Assembly: GCA_024196135.1 (NCBI GenBank)
Contig: JAMQCK010000751.1
Coordinates: 1 to 16,636 of the forward strand
Direction: 5' to 3'
DNA from: Pleurotus ostreatus/Saccharomyces cerevisiae fusant
Lineage: Eukaryota; Opisthokonta
DNA: 16,636 nucleotides
The translations under genes were made by a program, and so were the position numbers. Positions within the stretch are counted from its first letter, which is position 1, and every line of letters starts with the position of its first letter. The notes under the pieces are model-generated. The model was not told the DNA's origin. It made no database searches and worked only from the letters and a program-made list of their open reading frames with translations. Of the stretch, positions 1 through 7,696 are shown piece after piece.

Positions 1-255
1 GCATGGGAGCTGTATGAAGGACGTTGATGGACTAGAACATGGGGTGGTGGGGTGGAAGTCGCACGATAAGTCTGTTCTGCAAAAGGAAGGTGATGGGTCA
101 GAACAAGGGCACGCCTGCTGGTCGCACTGAGAATGGCCAGCGAGTGCGATCTTGGTTATCCGAGCGCAGGAAAAATCATAAAACATCTCCAGAGGTAATA
201 GGTGTAGTTAATGAGGAAAATCAGAGCAATCGGACGCTAAAAAGACGTAGGGGGT
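1..255. other. Left flank, no gene supported
   Basis: This stretch precedes the inverted duplication. A 72-codon open frame on the plus strand (39-257) is rich in Arg, Lys and Gly, has no recognisable motif, and runs into the first bases of the repeat arm. I see no tRNA, splice-delimited exon pair or promoter that I would defend. Weak similarity to the reverse complement of about 3193-3250 hints that the inverted arm may once have extended a little into this flank. Confidence 0.5.
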
Positions 256-1510
256 AAAGCAAGAAGTGTGGCGTACCTCTTTGATAGGCATAGGCATCTA
301 ATCTGATCACGGTACCCTCCGCTTATTGAATGCGAGCCCACCCTCGAGCCGCATGCATACCCAAGTCCTCGTGTACGATGACCACCGCTAACGCCTCGAT
401 TCGGCCCTCAGCATTCGTGATACGAATCCGAAGTTCGCGCGCGACGTCAACAGGAATCCCGAGATGCTTTGCAAGGCTGCACAGCATTGCGTGCGCTGCT
501 CACACACTCACCTCTAATTCTAGCGTATTCCGTCTGCCAAGCAGAACCCGGAGACTCCCGGTTACCAGGTGTTGCTATGGACTCCGAAATGAGGACTTCC
601 CTTTGTAACGACGTCAGCGCGGATCGCGTCAGAAGAAGCCATTGTCCCGCCTGGGGTATTCGAGGGCATACAGAAATAGCTTGAGCTCATGTTGACAAGA
701 CAAGAAACGGGGACGTAAAATCATACCGCAGACCTTGACTTTCCGCTCTTGGCCGACTTCTATACTGATATTGCTCATCGGGACCGTCAGCTGGGACGAC
801 TAGCGCAGACTTCATCTCTTGAATCTGCAGGCCTCTTCTCAGTAGCAGCGATCTCTGTGAAGGCGCTCCCCAGAGCAAGTCCGGGCGTGCCGTTTCAACG
901 CCTGACAGCGTGAAAACCGGGGGACCTAGTACGTGCGGCGACGGGACAGAGCCACACGTAAATAGACGCAACGTGGGTACATGGCGCACCTTGCATGGTC
1001 TGCGGAAGAAGTACAAGGGATTCCGAATAGCGCACAATGCCCCGCGCCGTGCGGAGGCAGCGCGGGACTAAAAGGCTAAAGCTTGAGTGTGATGTTTTGA
1101 CTGTCAATCACATCACATTCTAGCTTCCCGCCGGCATGTTGCGAATTCATTTGCCGATGGTGCCAGGTCGAAGCGTCGATGGTGTCATTCGGGATCGTCG
1201 ACAACACCAAGAGTGGGATTCAATTGCAAGGAACTTCTCGGACCGCTGTCGAGTCGTCAGCGGCGTCTATCCGTGTATCGATGGTCTTCGAATTCGTCAA
1301 TCGATAAACAAGGGCGCATGCACGCCTGTGGCTGTGACAATCCATCACTGGCGATATAGACCACGCGAGGACGTACCGGCGGGAGGAGGAAAACAGCGAG
1401 GGAAGGAAGTGACAACCGCACACGTCCCGAAAACGCTAGGGACGGGTGCGTTGACGAGGGCGTGGATTCTTGGATGGCGCGAGGGGGCCGATATACAGTA
1501 GTGATCAGCT
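256..1510 (-). repeat. Left arm of a long degenerate inverted repeat (gene-like unit, minus strand)
   Basis: Read on the minus strand, this arm matches the plus strand of about 1870-3192. The outermost 24 bases (256-279) are an exact reverse complement of 3169-3192. Other strong blocks are 295-323, 430-640 (matching about 2808-3030), 950-1136 (matching about 2295-2470) and 1136-1510 (matching about 1870-2295); 640-950 is poorly conserved. The arm looks like a decayed gene. A GTGAGT donor is kept at 506-511 (minus), and the last frame, ending at a TAA at 323-325, keeps the residues T-x-x-EGR and VIVHE shared with the other arm. The upstream intron has lost its GT donor, and the frames are interrupted. 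I do not recognise the family. The inner limit is approximate. Confidence 0.8.
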
Positions 1511-1869
1511 GAGGTAGATGATTTCCCTCACTGTTCTACGGTAGCTCGAAGGTCGATCCCACGGCTGCGGCAGACGATGGCAGGAGACAAGGTGGGGTAC
1601 CGTGAGAACGACCACGTGCGATAAATTGCGCGTGGCACGATGTACGACCTTGCACCTCGCCTTACTCCGCGCCCTTGCTGGATTTCGAGTCAAGCTTTGA
1701 ACGCAGAGTTTTTTCTATGGCTACTATTGCTGTTTCTGTATGACATGGAGCGCGCCGACAGTGTTCAGGCCATTAATTGGTTCTATTCAACCGTTGAAAT
1801 ACTGTAGCACCATCGCCTGACTTCCCCCCTCTCCCACCTCGAAGCCTATAGAAGTTCGGCCCTTCTTAC
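1511..1869. other. Spacer between the inverted arms
   Basis: This is the centre of the inverted duplication, about 360 bases that I cannot pair between the two sides. It holds no convincing gene. The stretch 1815-1860 is CT-rich and carries a TATA-like CCTATAGAAG at about 1846, which would sit correctly as a promoter for the plus-strand right copy. This is a suggestion only. Arm boundaries were judged by eye and may shift by tens of bases. Confidence 0.45.
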
Positions 1870-3192
1870 AAGACGTATCAATACTACTCGGCAGCTCCGG
1901 TCATCCGCGCCCACAACGCGCCGCCCTGAAGCCCAGAAGGACTATCCTCGTGCCTTGTACTTTCTCAGGGCATGCCAGCGAATACCGCTGTCTTGTCTCC
2001 GCCGGTATGCACTCTCGTGTCCTGCACGCGGTTTGTACAGCCACTGATGGAATGTACCGCCACAGACAGCTGCTTGCTTCCCCGCTATCGAACGCCATCG
2101 ATGGTCAAATCGACGCCGCAGACGACTCAATGCACTCCGCGCTATTGAGGCCTGCACTCAATCTCCCCGGCGGCTTCGAATGGGCGTCATCGACGATCCG
2201 ACACTTGGCACTCTACCAATTCGAATCAACATGGTCGACGAAGTTCGGATTGCGCCATCGCCCTCATCGCCTCGCCGCGACCTCGAGAATGACGCCGGCG
2301 GGAAGGTAAAATGTGATGTGATTGACTAACTACATCACATTCTATTGTTTAGGCTTTTCCTTCCGCGTTGCTTCCGCACAGCGCGGATTCATTATGCGCT
2401 ATTTGGAACCCGTTGTACTTCCTCCGCTGACCATGTAAGCTGTACCCTGGATCCCACGTCGCGGCTATTTACACGCGACTCTGGTTCTGGATCCTCGGAA
2501 GATGTACAGGGTCCGCTTCAGCCTCGCGCTATCCATGCGCGACAAGGAGCCATCCGACATGCTGTTAGACGGTGAGTTCCCAGGAACACGGATTCTCGAA
2601 GATAAGGAGAAGCTTGGGAGAGCCAATGGTACGAGGCGTATTTCGTCAACGCCAACGCTAATAGCTGAAGGGGGATTGCATCGGAACGTCAGTGCATCAG
2701 GAGACGATGGAATACCCATGATGGAGGCAGGGTTTTTGCAAAGTTCAGGCGGCGTATTCAGTCAGTTCCGACCTGACTTGGCCTCAGACAGCTCAACAAG
2801 AACAATGTCTGCTTCTCGCGCAGCGCACGCTGACGTCGTTACAAAGGGAAACCCTCATTTCGGACTCAATAACCGCGCCTGACCCCAGCAACTGCCGTCT
2901 TCTGCTTGGCGGAAGGAATTCGCTAGAATTAGGTGAGTGCGTGAGAGCAGAGCACGCCATGCTGTACACCTTCTCAGTGGCCTCGCGAAGCCTTTTTCTC
3001 CTATTGACGTCGCGCGCGAACATCGAATTCGAGGGTGACGGATACCGAGGGCCGAGACGAAGTGTGGGCGGAGGTCATTGTGCACGAGGTCGGCGACACG
3101 CGAGCGGCCTGGAAGGAGCTCGATGAGCGGAGGGTGCCGAGATCAGATTAGATGATTGTCGCTATCGGGAGGTACGCCACACTTCTTGCTTT
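1870..3192 (+). pseudogene. Right arm of the inverted repeat: decayed spliced gene copy of unknown family
   Basis: This is the plus-strand copy of the unit also present in reverse at 256-1510. Two introns are plausible: 2306-2352 (47 nt, GTAAAA donor, CTAAC branch site, TTTAG acceptor) and 2933-2977 (45 nt, GTGAGT donor, CTCAG acceptor). Both coincide with conserved landmarks in the left arm. The last frame, 3035-3151, encodes about 38 residues including EGRDEVWAEVIVHEVGD and stops at TAG (3149-3151); the matching minus-strand frame on the left keeps EGR and VIVHE. No single frame joins the exons without stops or a shift, so I treat the copy as broken. The central part (1950-2309) is open for 119 codons with no motif known to me. 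It could be a gene family member or part of a mobile element with long inverted ends. Confidence 0.6.
2306..2352 (+). other. Intron with an internal hairpin (branch site in the loop)
   Basis: The interval has a GT donor, a TGACTAAC branch-like site and a TTTAG acceptor. A perfect 10-bp inverted repeat, AATGTGATGT (2310-2319) and ACATCACATT (2332-2341), surrounds a 12-nt loop that contains the branch site. The same hairpin occurs at the equivalent place in the left arm (1086-1095 and 1110-1119, one mismatch), where the donor and branch site have decayed. Confidence 0.55.
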
Positions 3193-3448
3193 CGCGCACC
3201 GCGGCCGTCCAATAATTTTCTACTCTAATCCGACTTCATCGTCCACTTTTGTGATTCTCAAGGATGCTTCACGGTTTTTCTTAGTCTCAAGCATTGAGAA
3301 ACACGCCCTCTGCACTACCTTCCATAAGCCCGATATGCGTGCCCTTGTCCCGACCCACCACCTTCCCTCTTGGGAACAAACTCGCCGCGCGACTTCCTCC
3401 CCTCCACCCCATGTCCTGATCCCTCATCCACCTTCAACACTAACCCTC

Positions 3449-3593
3449 ATGCGCCCTACGCGTCTTCCCTTTCTCTTTGACGTGCCTGGGAAATCTCCGC
3501 CGGTAAGTACGTCCTGACGTACGGGCGGCCATTCATAACCCTTGATTGCATCTCCGCCAGCTACCTCCTCGTGGTACTTCCGGTATCAAATGA
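3449..3593 (+). other. Possible tiny two-exon reading frame upstream of the zinc-finger gene
   Basis: An ATG at 3449 opens 18 codons, followed by a consensus GTAAGT donor (intron 3503-3560, 58 nt, CCGCCAG acceptor) and 10 further in-frame codons to a TGA at 3591-3593. The spliced product would be only 28 residues, although the first frame is open further upstream (from 3152). It lies about 70 bases before the TATA box of the next gene. It may be the end of an unrecognised short transcript or a chance arrangement. The donor is the strongest evidence. No function can be given. Confidence 0.25.
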
Positions 3594-3664
3594 TGGGTGG
3601 CTGTGCCGTGTCCGTCGTTCTTGGAGGGTAGCGGAGAGGAAGGGCACGGGGGAGGGGGGATCCG

Positions 3665-3672
3665 TATAAAAG
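3665..3672 (+). promoter_or_regulatory. TATA box of the zinc-finger gene
   Basis: TATAAAAG lies in a G/C-rich context about 160 bases before the ATG at 3832. A CT-rich stretch from about 3689 to 3830 (typical of fungal transcription starts and leaders) follows it, giving an expected 5' UTR of about 130 nt. Confidence 0.65.
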
Positions 3673-3831
3673 ACCGGCGGGTACGCGTCTTCTTTCCCCT
3701 CATCAGCAGCCCTCGCCATCGTCCGCCTCCCGTGTCCAGCATCCCCGATTCTGAGCGCATCCTTCGCGATCTACCTGCTACTAGCCGCTCCCATCCCATC
3801 CATCCGCTCTATTCGATCGTATCTTGTCGCC

Positions 3832-4594
3832 ATGGCCATGTACGTGCCCGCGCTCAGCGTCGACGCATCCCGCCTGACCTTCCCCCCAGTCACCGCGCCC
3901 TCAAGAAGACTTCCTCCCCTCGCACTTCCTCCGCCAAACGCACGAAGCGCGCCGCCGCTGCCGTCCAGTCCGTTAAGCGCACCACCCGCAGCCCCTCCTC
4001 ACGCAAGTCGACGTCGCCCCCGTCATCGTCCTCCTCATCGTCAACCCCCTCCCCCTCCCCCAAGCGCCGTCGCTCCACCGGCTCCCCCTCTTCCGAGAGG
4101 TGGAGGACCACCCGGGACCAGCGCAACGTCGTCGTCGCCCGCTCCCCCGCCATCGCGTCCTACTCCGACGCCGGCGTCCGTTGCTCGTATTGCAGGACGG
4201 CCCTCAGGGCCGACAATCGTCACGGGGGCCTCGGTCTATCCAACTTCAGGCGGCACTTGGTAGATCAGCACCCCGAGGGGACGTTTGTCGAGGGCCCCAT
4301 TGGCGAGCTCGAGGTCTTGGGGATGCGGCATGCGCATGCGCTAGTGGGAGAAAAACCTTGCAAGCTAGCAGACTCGGATGATTACGAGCGTGAGGGGCTG
4401 GGTACCGCAGCGCTGGCTGCTCAGGACGAGGCGGACAAGAAGGTGAGCATCTTGAACTGCGCTCAGAAGGACACTACTGACTATACCTTCAGGACGCCGC
4501 CGAGACCCTGCTTTCGTTCTCGCAGAAGCTAGTGCTATTCACTGCCTCTGAGATACCGCCCCGCTTCCGTGTCGCCTCCGATGAACAGCTTTGA
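3832..4594 (+). CDS. Basic Ser/Pro-rich protein with a CCHH (BED/C2H2-like) zinc finger
   Basis: The model has three exons: 3832-3839, 3890-4442 and 4493-4594, giving 220 residues. Intron 1 (3840-3889) has a GTACGT donor, CTGAC branch site and CCCAG acceptor; intron 2 (4443-4492) has GTGAGC, ACTGAC and TTCAG. The first exon supplies only ATG GCC AT, and splicing is needed to enter the long frame. Residues about 8-90 are rich in Lys, Arg, Ser and Pro with a run of about seven Ser, look disordered, and contain KRRR (possible nuclear localisation). Cys101, Cys104, His125 and His130 form C-x2-C-x20-H-x4-H, like a BED or single C2H2 finger, so nucleic acid binding is likely. The C-terminal part is acidic and then helical (AAETLLSF). 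No transposase domain follows the finger. The role is inferred as a nuclear DNA-binding protein; no specific family is recognised. Confidence 0.7.
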
Positions 4595-5675
4595 TGTAGC
4601 CCTTGTACCCCATGTCTTACCTGGCACGGTACCTTCACGACCCCAGTGTATCCCTCCGTCCCTCCAAAACTCTCCGTGTACCCGCCCTGCTCCTCAGATT
4701 CTCGTCTTGTATCCTCCCATCTACTATTATCGTATCAGCTACCCACTATATCTGGATCGTCGACTGTACTATGCCTCTACTCTACCTCTCCTGTGTCTTC
4801 TGCTGGATCCCTTGGAATGGATATCTCTCGTCAAAACTGTCATAAAGCAGGACCTGATCCTTGGCACAGACGGCGAGCTTGACCGTATATCTTCCATCAC
4901 TCATTCGCGCCACACAAGAGTCGGACCGGGACCGCACCGAACGCGACGTCATCACGTGGCCGCGTTCACAATTCTCACGCTTGTGTACGCCTTCGCTCCT
5001 GCCATCATGGCGTTGTGCACTACTACGCTGACTTGGTCTTGTGGGCAATACAATGTCGACTATACGGTTTTGCCGTAAATCTTCAACTCTGCCTCCTCAT
5101 GCCGGATTCAGGACAGTAAGTCCCCTTGGCCCTGCGCTACCTAGAGACAATTCGATTTGAGTATCGGCCTTAGGCTGTCTGCTCGAACAGTCTTGCCTAT
5201 CGCACCAATGGTTGTCCAAACTTTGCGTTCAGGCAGGCAGAAACTCTTGGGCTCCCCACATTATATGAGCGCACCATGTATGCATGCAAATTAGCTGCAC
5301 TTCCTTTCAAGCCGTCTATCTGGCTCTCTTGGAGGCATGTCCAGTCCTCCCAAGTTATTGAACTCCCTTCATGCTCAGCACACGCCCCATAATGCCCTTA
5401 TGCCACCGAGCTATCTCTCGGTCCCAAGAGAACGCGCCCGGCCCGGCCATTCCCTGCTTGGTCAAACAAGTCGCAACTTTTTGGCAGCTCGGTGGTACGA
5501 TTCTTAGGTGGCGCCTACTCGCCTGCCTTTTTGCTTCCTGCTTCCTGCGGCCACGTACGCTGCCTGGGCTTCCCATCTCCACGTACGCTCTTCTTGCTTC
5601 TTGCGTCCACGTCCCCTTCCGCTTCTTGCTGTTATACTGTTTTTGACTGCTTTCAAGTTGTTTTTGGCCGCCGCG
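4595..5675. other. Intergenic region, 3' UTR and upstream region, no firm gene
   Basis: The CT- and TA-rich part just after 4595 is compatible with the 3' UTR of the zinc-finger gene. A 169-codon open frame on the plus strand (4569-5078) overlaps the end of that gene, has irregular composition and no motif, and I do not accept it. Around 5515-5625 a loosely repeated phrase occurs (CTTCCTGC/CTTCTTGC with CCACGTACGC twice and CCACGTCCCC once), directly upstream of the tentative gene at 5676; it could be promoter sequence. I see no tRNA or transposon end here. Confidence 0.45.
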
Positions 5676-6118
5676 ATGACGCCTTCTCAGTCTGCTTCCT
5701 CAACGAACTGGCACGATGTCGAGGAAGCATCTGATTTATGGCCACCAATGCGACCGAAGGCGACTCTGCCCTCGCAAGGTCACCGTCCTACTGAGCTTCT
5801 TTGGGGACTCAACTAGACGCGCACCTCGTCAAACCCTTCGGACTCTGGGCCCACACTCCCTCATCGCTGCCCCTCGCTCGCGATGTCATCGACCATACAT
5901 GCGCTCTGCCCTGTACAGACGCAGACATACGGCTGCCTTCTCGCGACTGCTGGCCTTCGTTTATTCAATCATCACGGAGGTCATTGATTACTTCCGCCTC
6001 CAAGGTATGCCCCTTTGTATCCTAACGGCGTTCGACTGACCTCCTTCAGGATACCCGTTTCTGGTCGATGATACGTAGCCTATGCCATGTTCCCCGACGC
6101 CTCGAAGGTTCACTTTGA
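5676..6118 (+). CDS. Tentative small three-exon gene, unknown protein (about 119 aa)
   Basis: A frame-consistent model exists: exons 5676-5778, 5817-6004 and 6050-6118. Intron 1 (5779-5816) is only 38 nt with a weak GTCACC donor, a TACTGAG branch-like site and a CTAG acceptor. Intron 2 (6005-6049) is 45 nt with GTATGC, CTGAC and TTCAG, which is convincing. Splicing keeps the frame through both joins and ends at TGA 6116-6118. The protein has no recognisable domain, signal peptide or membrane span; it contains several Trp and Cys and a basic C-terminus. A run of T and CT-rich DNA lies before the ATG. It may equally be a fragment of a decayed gene that continues toward 7212. Intron 1 is the weakest part of the model. 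Confidence 0.4.
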
Positions 6119-6238
6119 CCTCCAAATTGCATCAGAAATATGTGAGCTTGCCGTCAACAGCGCAGCCTTCGCTAGTGGCATCGCGGACTTGAAGCTCAAG
6201 CGTCGGTGTGTCTACAAAAGGCTATACCCTCCACCGAC

Positions 6239-6246
6239 GCCACATC
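6239..6246. repeat. Target site duplication, left copy
   Basis: GCCACATC lies immediately before the element and is repeated without mismatch at 6891-6898. Eight bases is the duplication length made by hAT transposases. Confidence 0.9.
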
Positions 6247-6260
6247 TAGTGCTGCCGATG

Positions 6261-6412
6261 TCCGGTTCAGAACGTCGGTTCGAACCCGAACCGCCTGAAC
6301 CGAACACGAAGTTCAGTTCAGGTTCAAGTTCAGTTCGGCCTCTGCCGTCGAGGTTCAGGTTCAGGTTCGGGCACCGCTGGATTTGTTCGAACCTGTTCGA
6401 ACCTGAACCACC
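6261..6412. repeat. Left subterminal repeat cluster of the hAT element
   Basis: This is a dense array of GGTTCA/GTTCAG hexamers and GTTCGAAC palindromes in both orientations. The phrases GTTCAGTTCAGGTTCA and GGTTCAGGTTCAGGTTC also occur in the same direction in the right cluster (6735-6880). Confidence 0.85.
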
Positions 6413-6734
6413 ACCAAGGGCTTTCAAGCCCTGATACACCGTGTTTCCTGTATGTTTAGCGTAGTATTAGCTTTGATACTGGAGTTGAAGCCTCATACCT
6501 GCATCTAGAGGCTCTCATGAAGCGACGGCAGCTTGTAGGCTGCCTGTCACTGACACTCGGGGATATCCGAGTTCAACATGTCACATATCAGTCACGCTCA
6601 CGCGCCAGCCTCTTGCCTATATTGTTTCCTTTCCTTACCCGAGTGAAAGAAAATAGGCCGATTACCATTATATTGTAACTATTACTTTCAAAGACAGCTA
6701 AGAAGGGTGCGTACAGTACATCTTATTCTTAATA

Positions 6735-6880
6735 GGCTCGAACAAGTTCGAACACGGTTCGAACCTATCTGAACTCGTTCGAGGTGTTCAGTTCGAGTTC
6801 AGTTCAGGTTCACCGTCTCGCCGTCGGTTCAGGTTCAGGTTCAGCCCGAGGAGGTGCTGAACCGGACTGAACTGAACTTC
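6735..6880. repeat. Right subterminal repeat cluster of the hAT element
   Basis: It has the same vocabulary as the left cluster: three GTTCGAAC-type sites at its inner edge, then GTTCAG/GGTTCA tandem units, then CTGAACCG and CTGAACTGAAC next to the terminal repeat. These probably serve as multiple transposase-binding sites. Confidence 0.85.
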
Positions 6881-6890
6881 GGCAGCACTA

Positions 6891-6898
6891 GCCACATC
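6891..6898. repeat. Target site duplication, right copy
   Basis: GCCACATC is identical to 6239-6246 and directly abuts the right terminal repeat. Confidence 0.9.
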
Positions 6899-7212
6899 GG
6901 CCCCTCCCTTCCCCCCACCACGCCTGCAGGTCTACCGACCAGCCGACGGCGACTAATCCTTCTCTCGTCGAGGGGTTTGAGGCGGTGGGCGCTGTGTCTG
7001 CGACCTGCGAGACCTATGCGGGCGTCCGCTCCTTACCTGCGAGTCTTCGCTCGGGCAGTGCGTCCCGCAGCGCTGGAAGCCCACCTTGAGGCCTTCCGCC
7101 ATTGAACAGCTCTCGCCAAGGCTGCTCGAAGGCAAGCCTGTGGACTCAGACGGAGTACATCCGGGCTGTCAAGAGCCCACGAAGCGCTGCCGAGGAGAAC
7201 GCTGACAAGTAG

Positions 7213-7696
7213 ACATCGCGTCACGGGCACCGAGGGGCGTTGCCATATCTGACTCAAAGGTAGTTTTTGAGTCTAACAACCTACCGAGCAAGGTAGTATA
7301 GACTGCGAGGAGGTCCCCTCTATCCTCCCCGTCGAGAGCGAGGGGCTGTTGTCGACCGCCCGCACCGTCGAGCGCCTTCGGGAACGCGTGCGAGAAGGGC
7401 GCTGGCCAGCCGGCGGGCCGCCGAGCGCAGTTCGCCGCCGTCCGAAGCGGCGAGTGACGCAGCGACCGGCGTCAAGTTGATTCGTGACATCATCGCAGAT
7501 CACCGCCGTCCAAGATATATCCGCGGCCTGCTGCGCCACGGGCGCGCGCTTCTGCTGACAGCACTTTTCACCCTTCTCCCGATCGCGCTTCGTTTCGTGG
7601 CTCCCTTCTCCGACTTTCATCTCCCCGTCTCCGTCTCGCTACCCTATCTATCCCGCCCGTGGCCTAGTCTCCCCCGCCACCGACAGCTAGCCCGCC
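7213..7696. promoter_or_regulatory. Upstream region of the Sfk1-family gene
   Basis: Two short inverted repeats lie at 7252-7274 (GACTCAAA/TTTGAGTC, 7-nt loop) and about 7282-7297 (CTACC/GGTAG). A GC-rich stretch (7300-7480) is open in more than one frame without recognisable content. GATATATC at 7514-7521, about 180 bases before the ATG at 7697, could serve as a TATA-like element. The sequence 7560-7696 is CT-rich, as expected for a transcription start and leader. Confidence 0.45.

Larger units (their letters stand above)
6247..6890. mobile_element. Non-autonomous hAT-type DNA transposon (MITE), 644 bp
   Basis: The element begins TAGTGCTGCCGA and ends with its exact reverse complement, TCGGCAGCACTA (12-bp perfect terminal inverted repeats), and is flanked by the perfect 8-bp duplication GCCACATC. 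A TAGTG start fits the hAT terminal consensus YARNG. A second short inverted match (TCCGGTTCAG, left about 6260-6270; right about 6858-6868) lies just inside. Subterminal zones (6261-6412 and 6735-6880) are packed with GTTCAG, GGTTCA and GTTCGAAC units in both orientations, as expected of transposase-binding repeats. The middle (6430-6730) is richer in A and T and has no long frame. No transposase is encoded, so movement would need an enzyme supplied elsewhere. The intact duplication and ends suggest a fairly recent insertion. Confidence 0.88.
6087..7212 (+). pseudogene. Open frame split by a hAT-type element (possible broken gene)
   Basis: A plus-strand frame starting at ATG 6087 runs 160 nt to the element at 6247. 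If the element and one target duplication are ignored, the same frame resumes at 6899 and continues to TGA at 7087-7089 (116 codons in total), then is open again to TAG at 7210-7212. The part after the insertion reads as ordinary protein (for example FEAVGAVSATCETYAGVRSL and EYIRAVKSPRSAAEENADK). No domain is recognised. The frame overlaps the last exon of the tentative 5676-6118 gene in another phase, so at most one of the two models is right there. Frame continuity across the empty site could be chance, since two of the three joined frames need not be closed over so short a distance. Confidence 0.3.

Noticed and set aside
3597..4532. Unspliced 311-codon reading of the zinc-finger region starting upstream of the TATA box
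   Set aside because: It would start at or before the promoter and read through two well-formed introns; the spliced model from 3832 gives a better start and end.
4569..5078. 169-codon plus-strand open frame
   Set aside because: It overlaps the last exon of the zinc-finger gene in another frame and continues through UTR-like sequence; its codon choice is irregular and nothing is recognisable in it.
6261..6880. CRISPR-like array suggested by short regular repeats
   Set aside because: Repeats are 6-8 bases, occur in both orientations without unique spacers, and lie inside a eukaryotic transposon.
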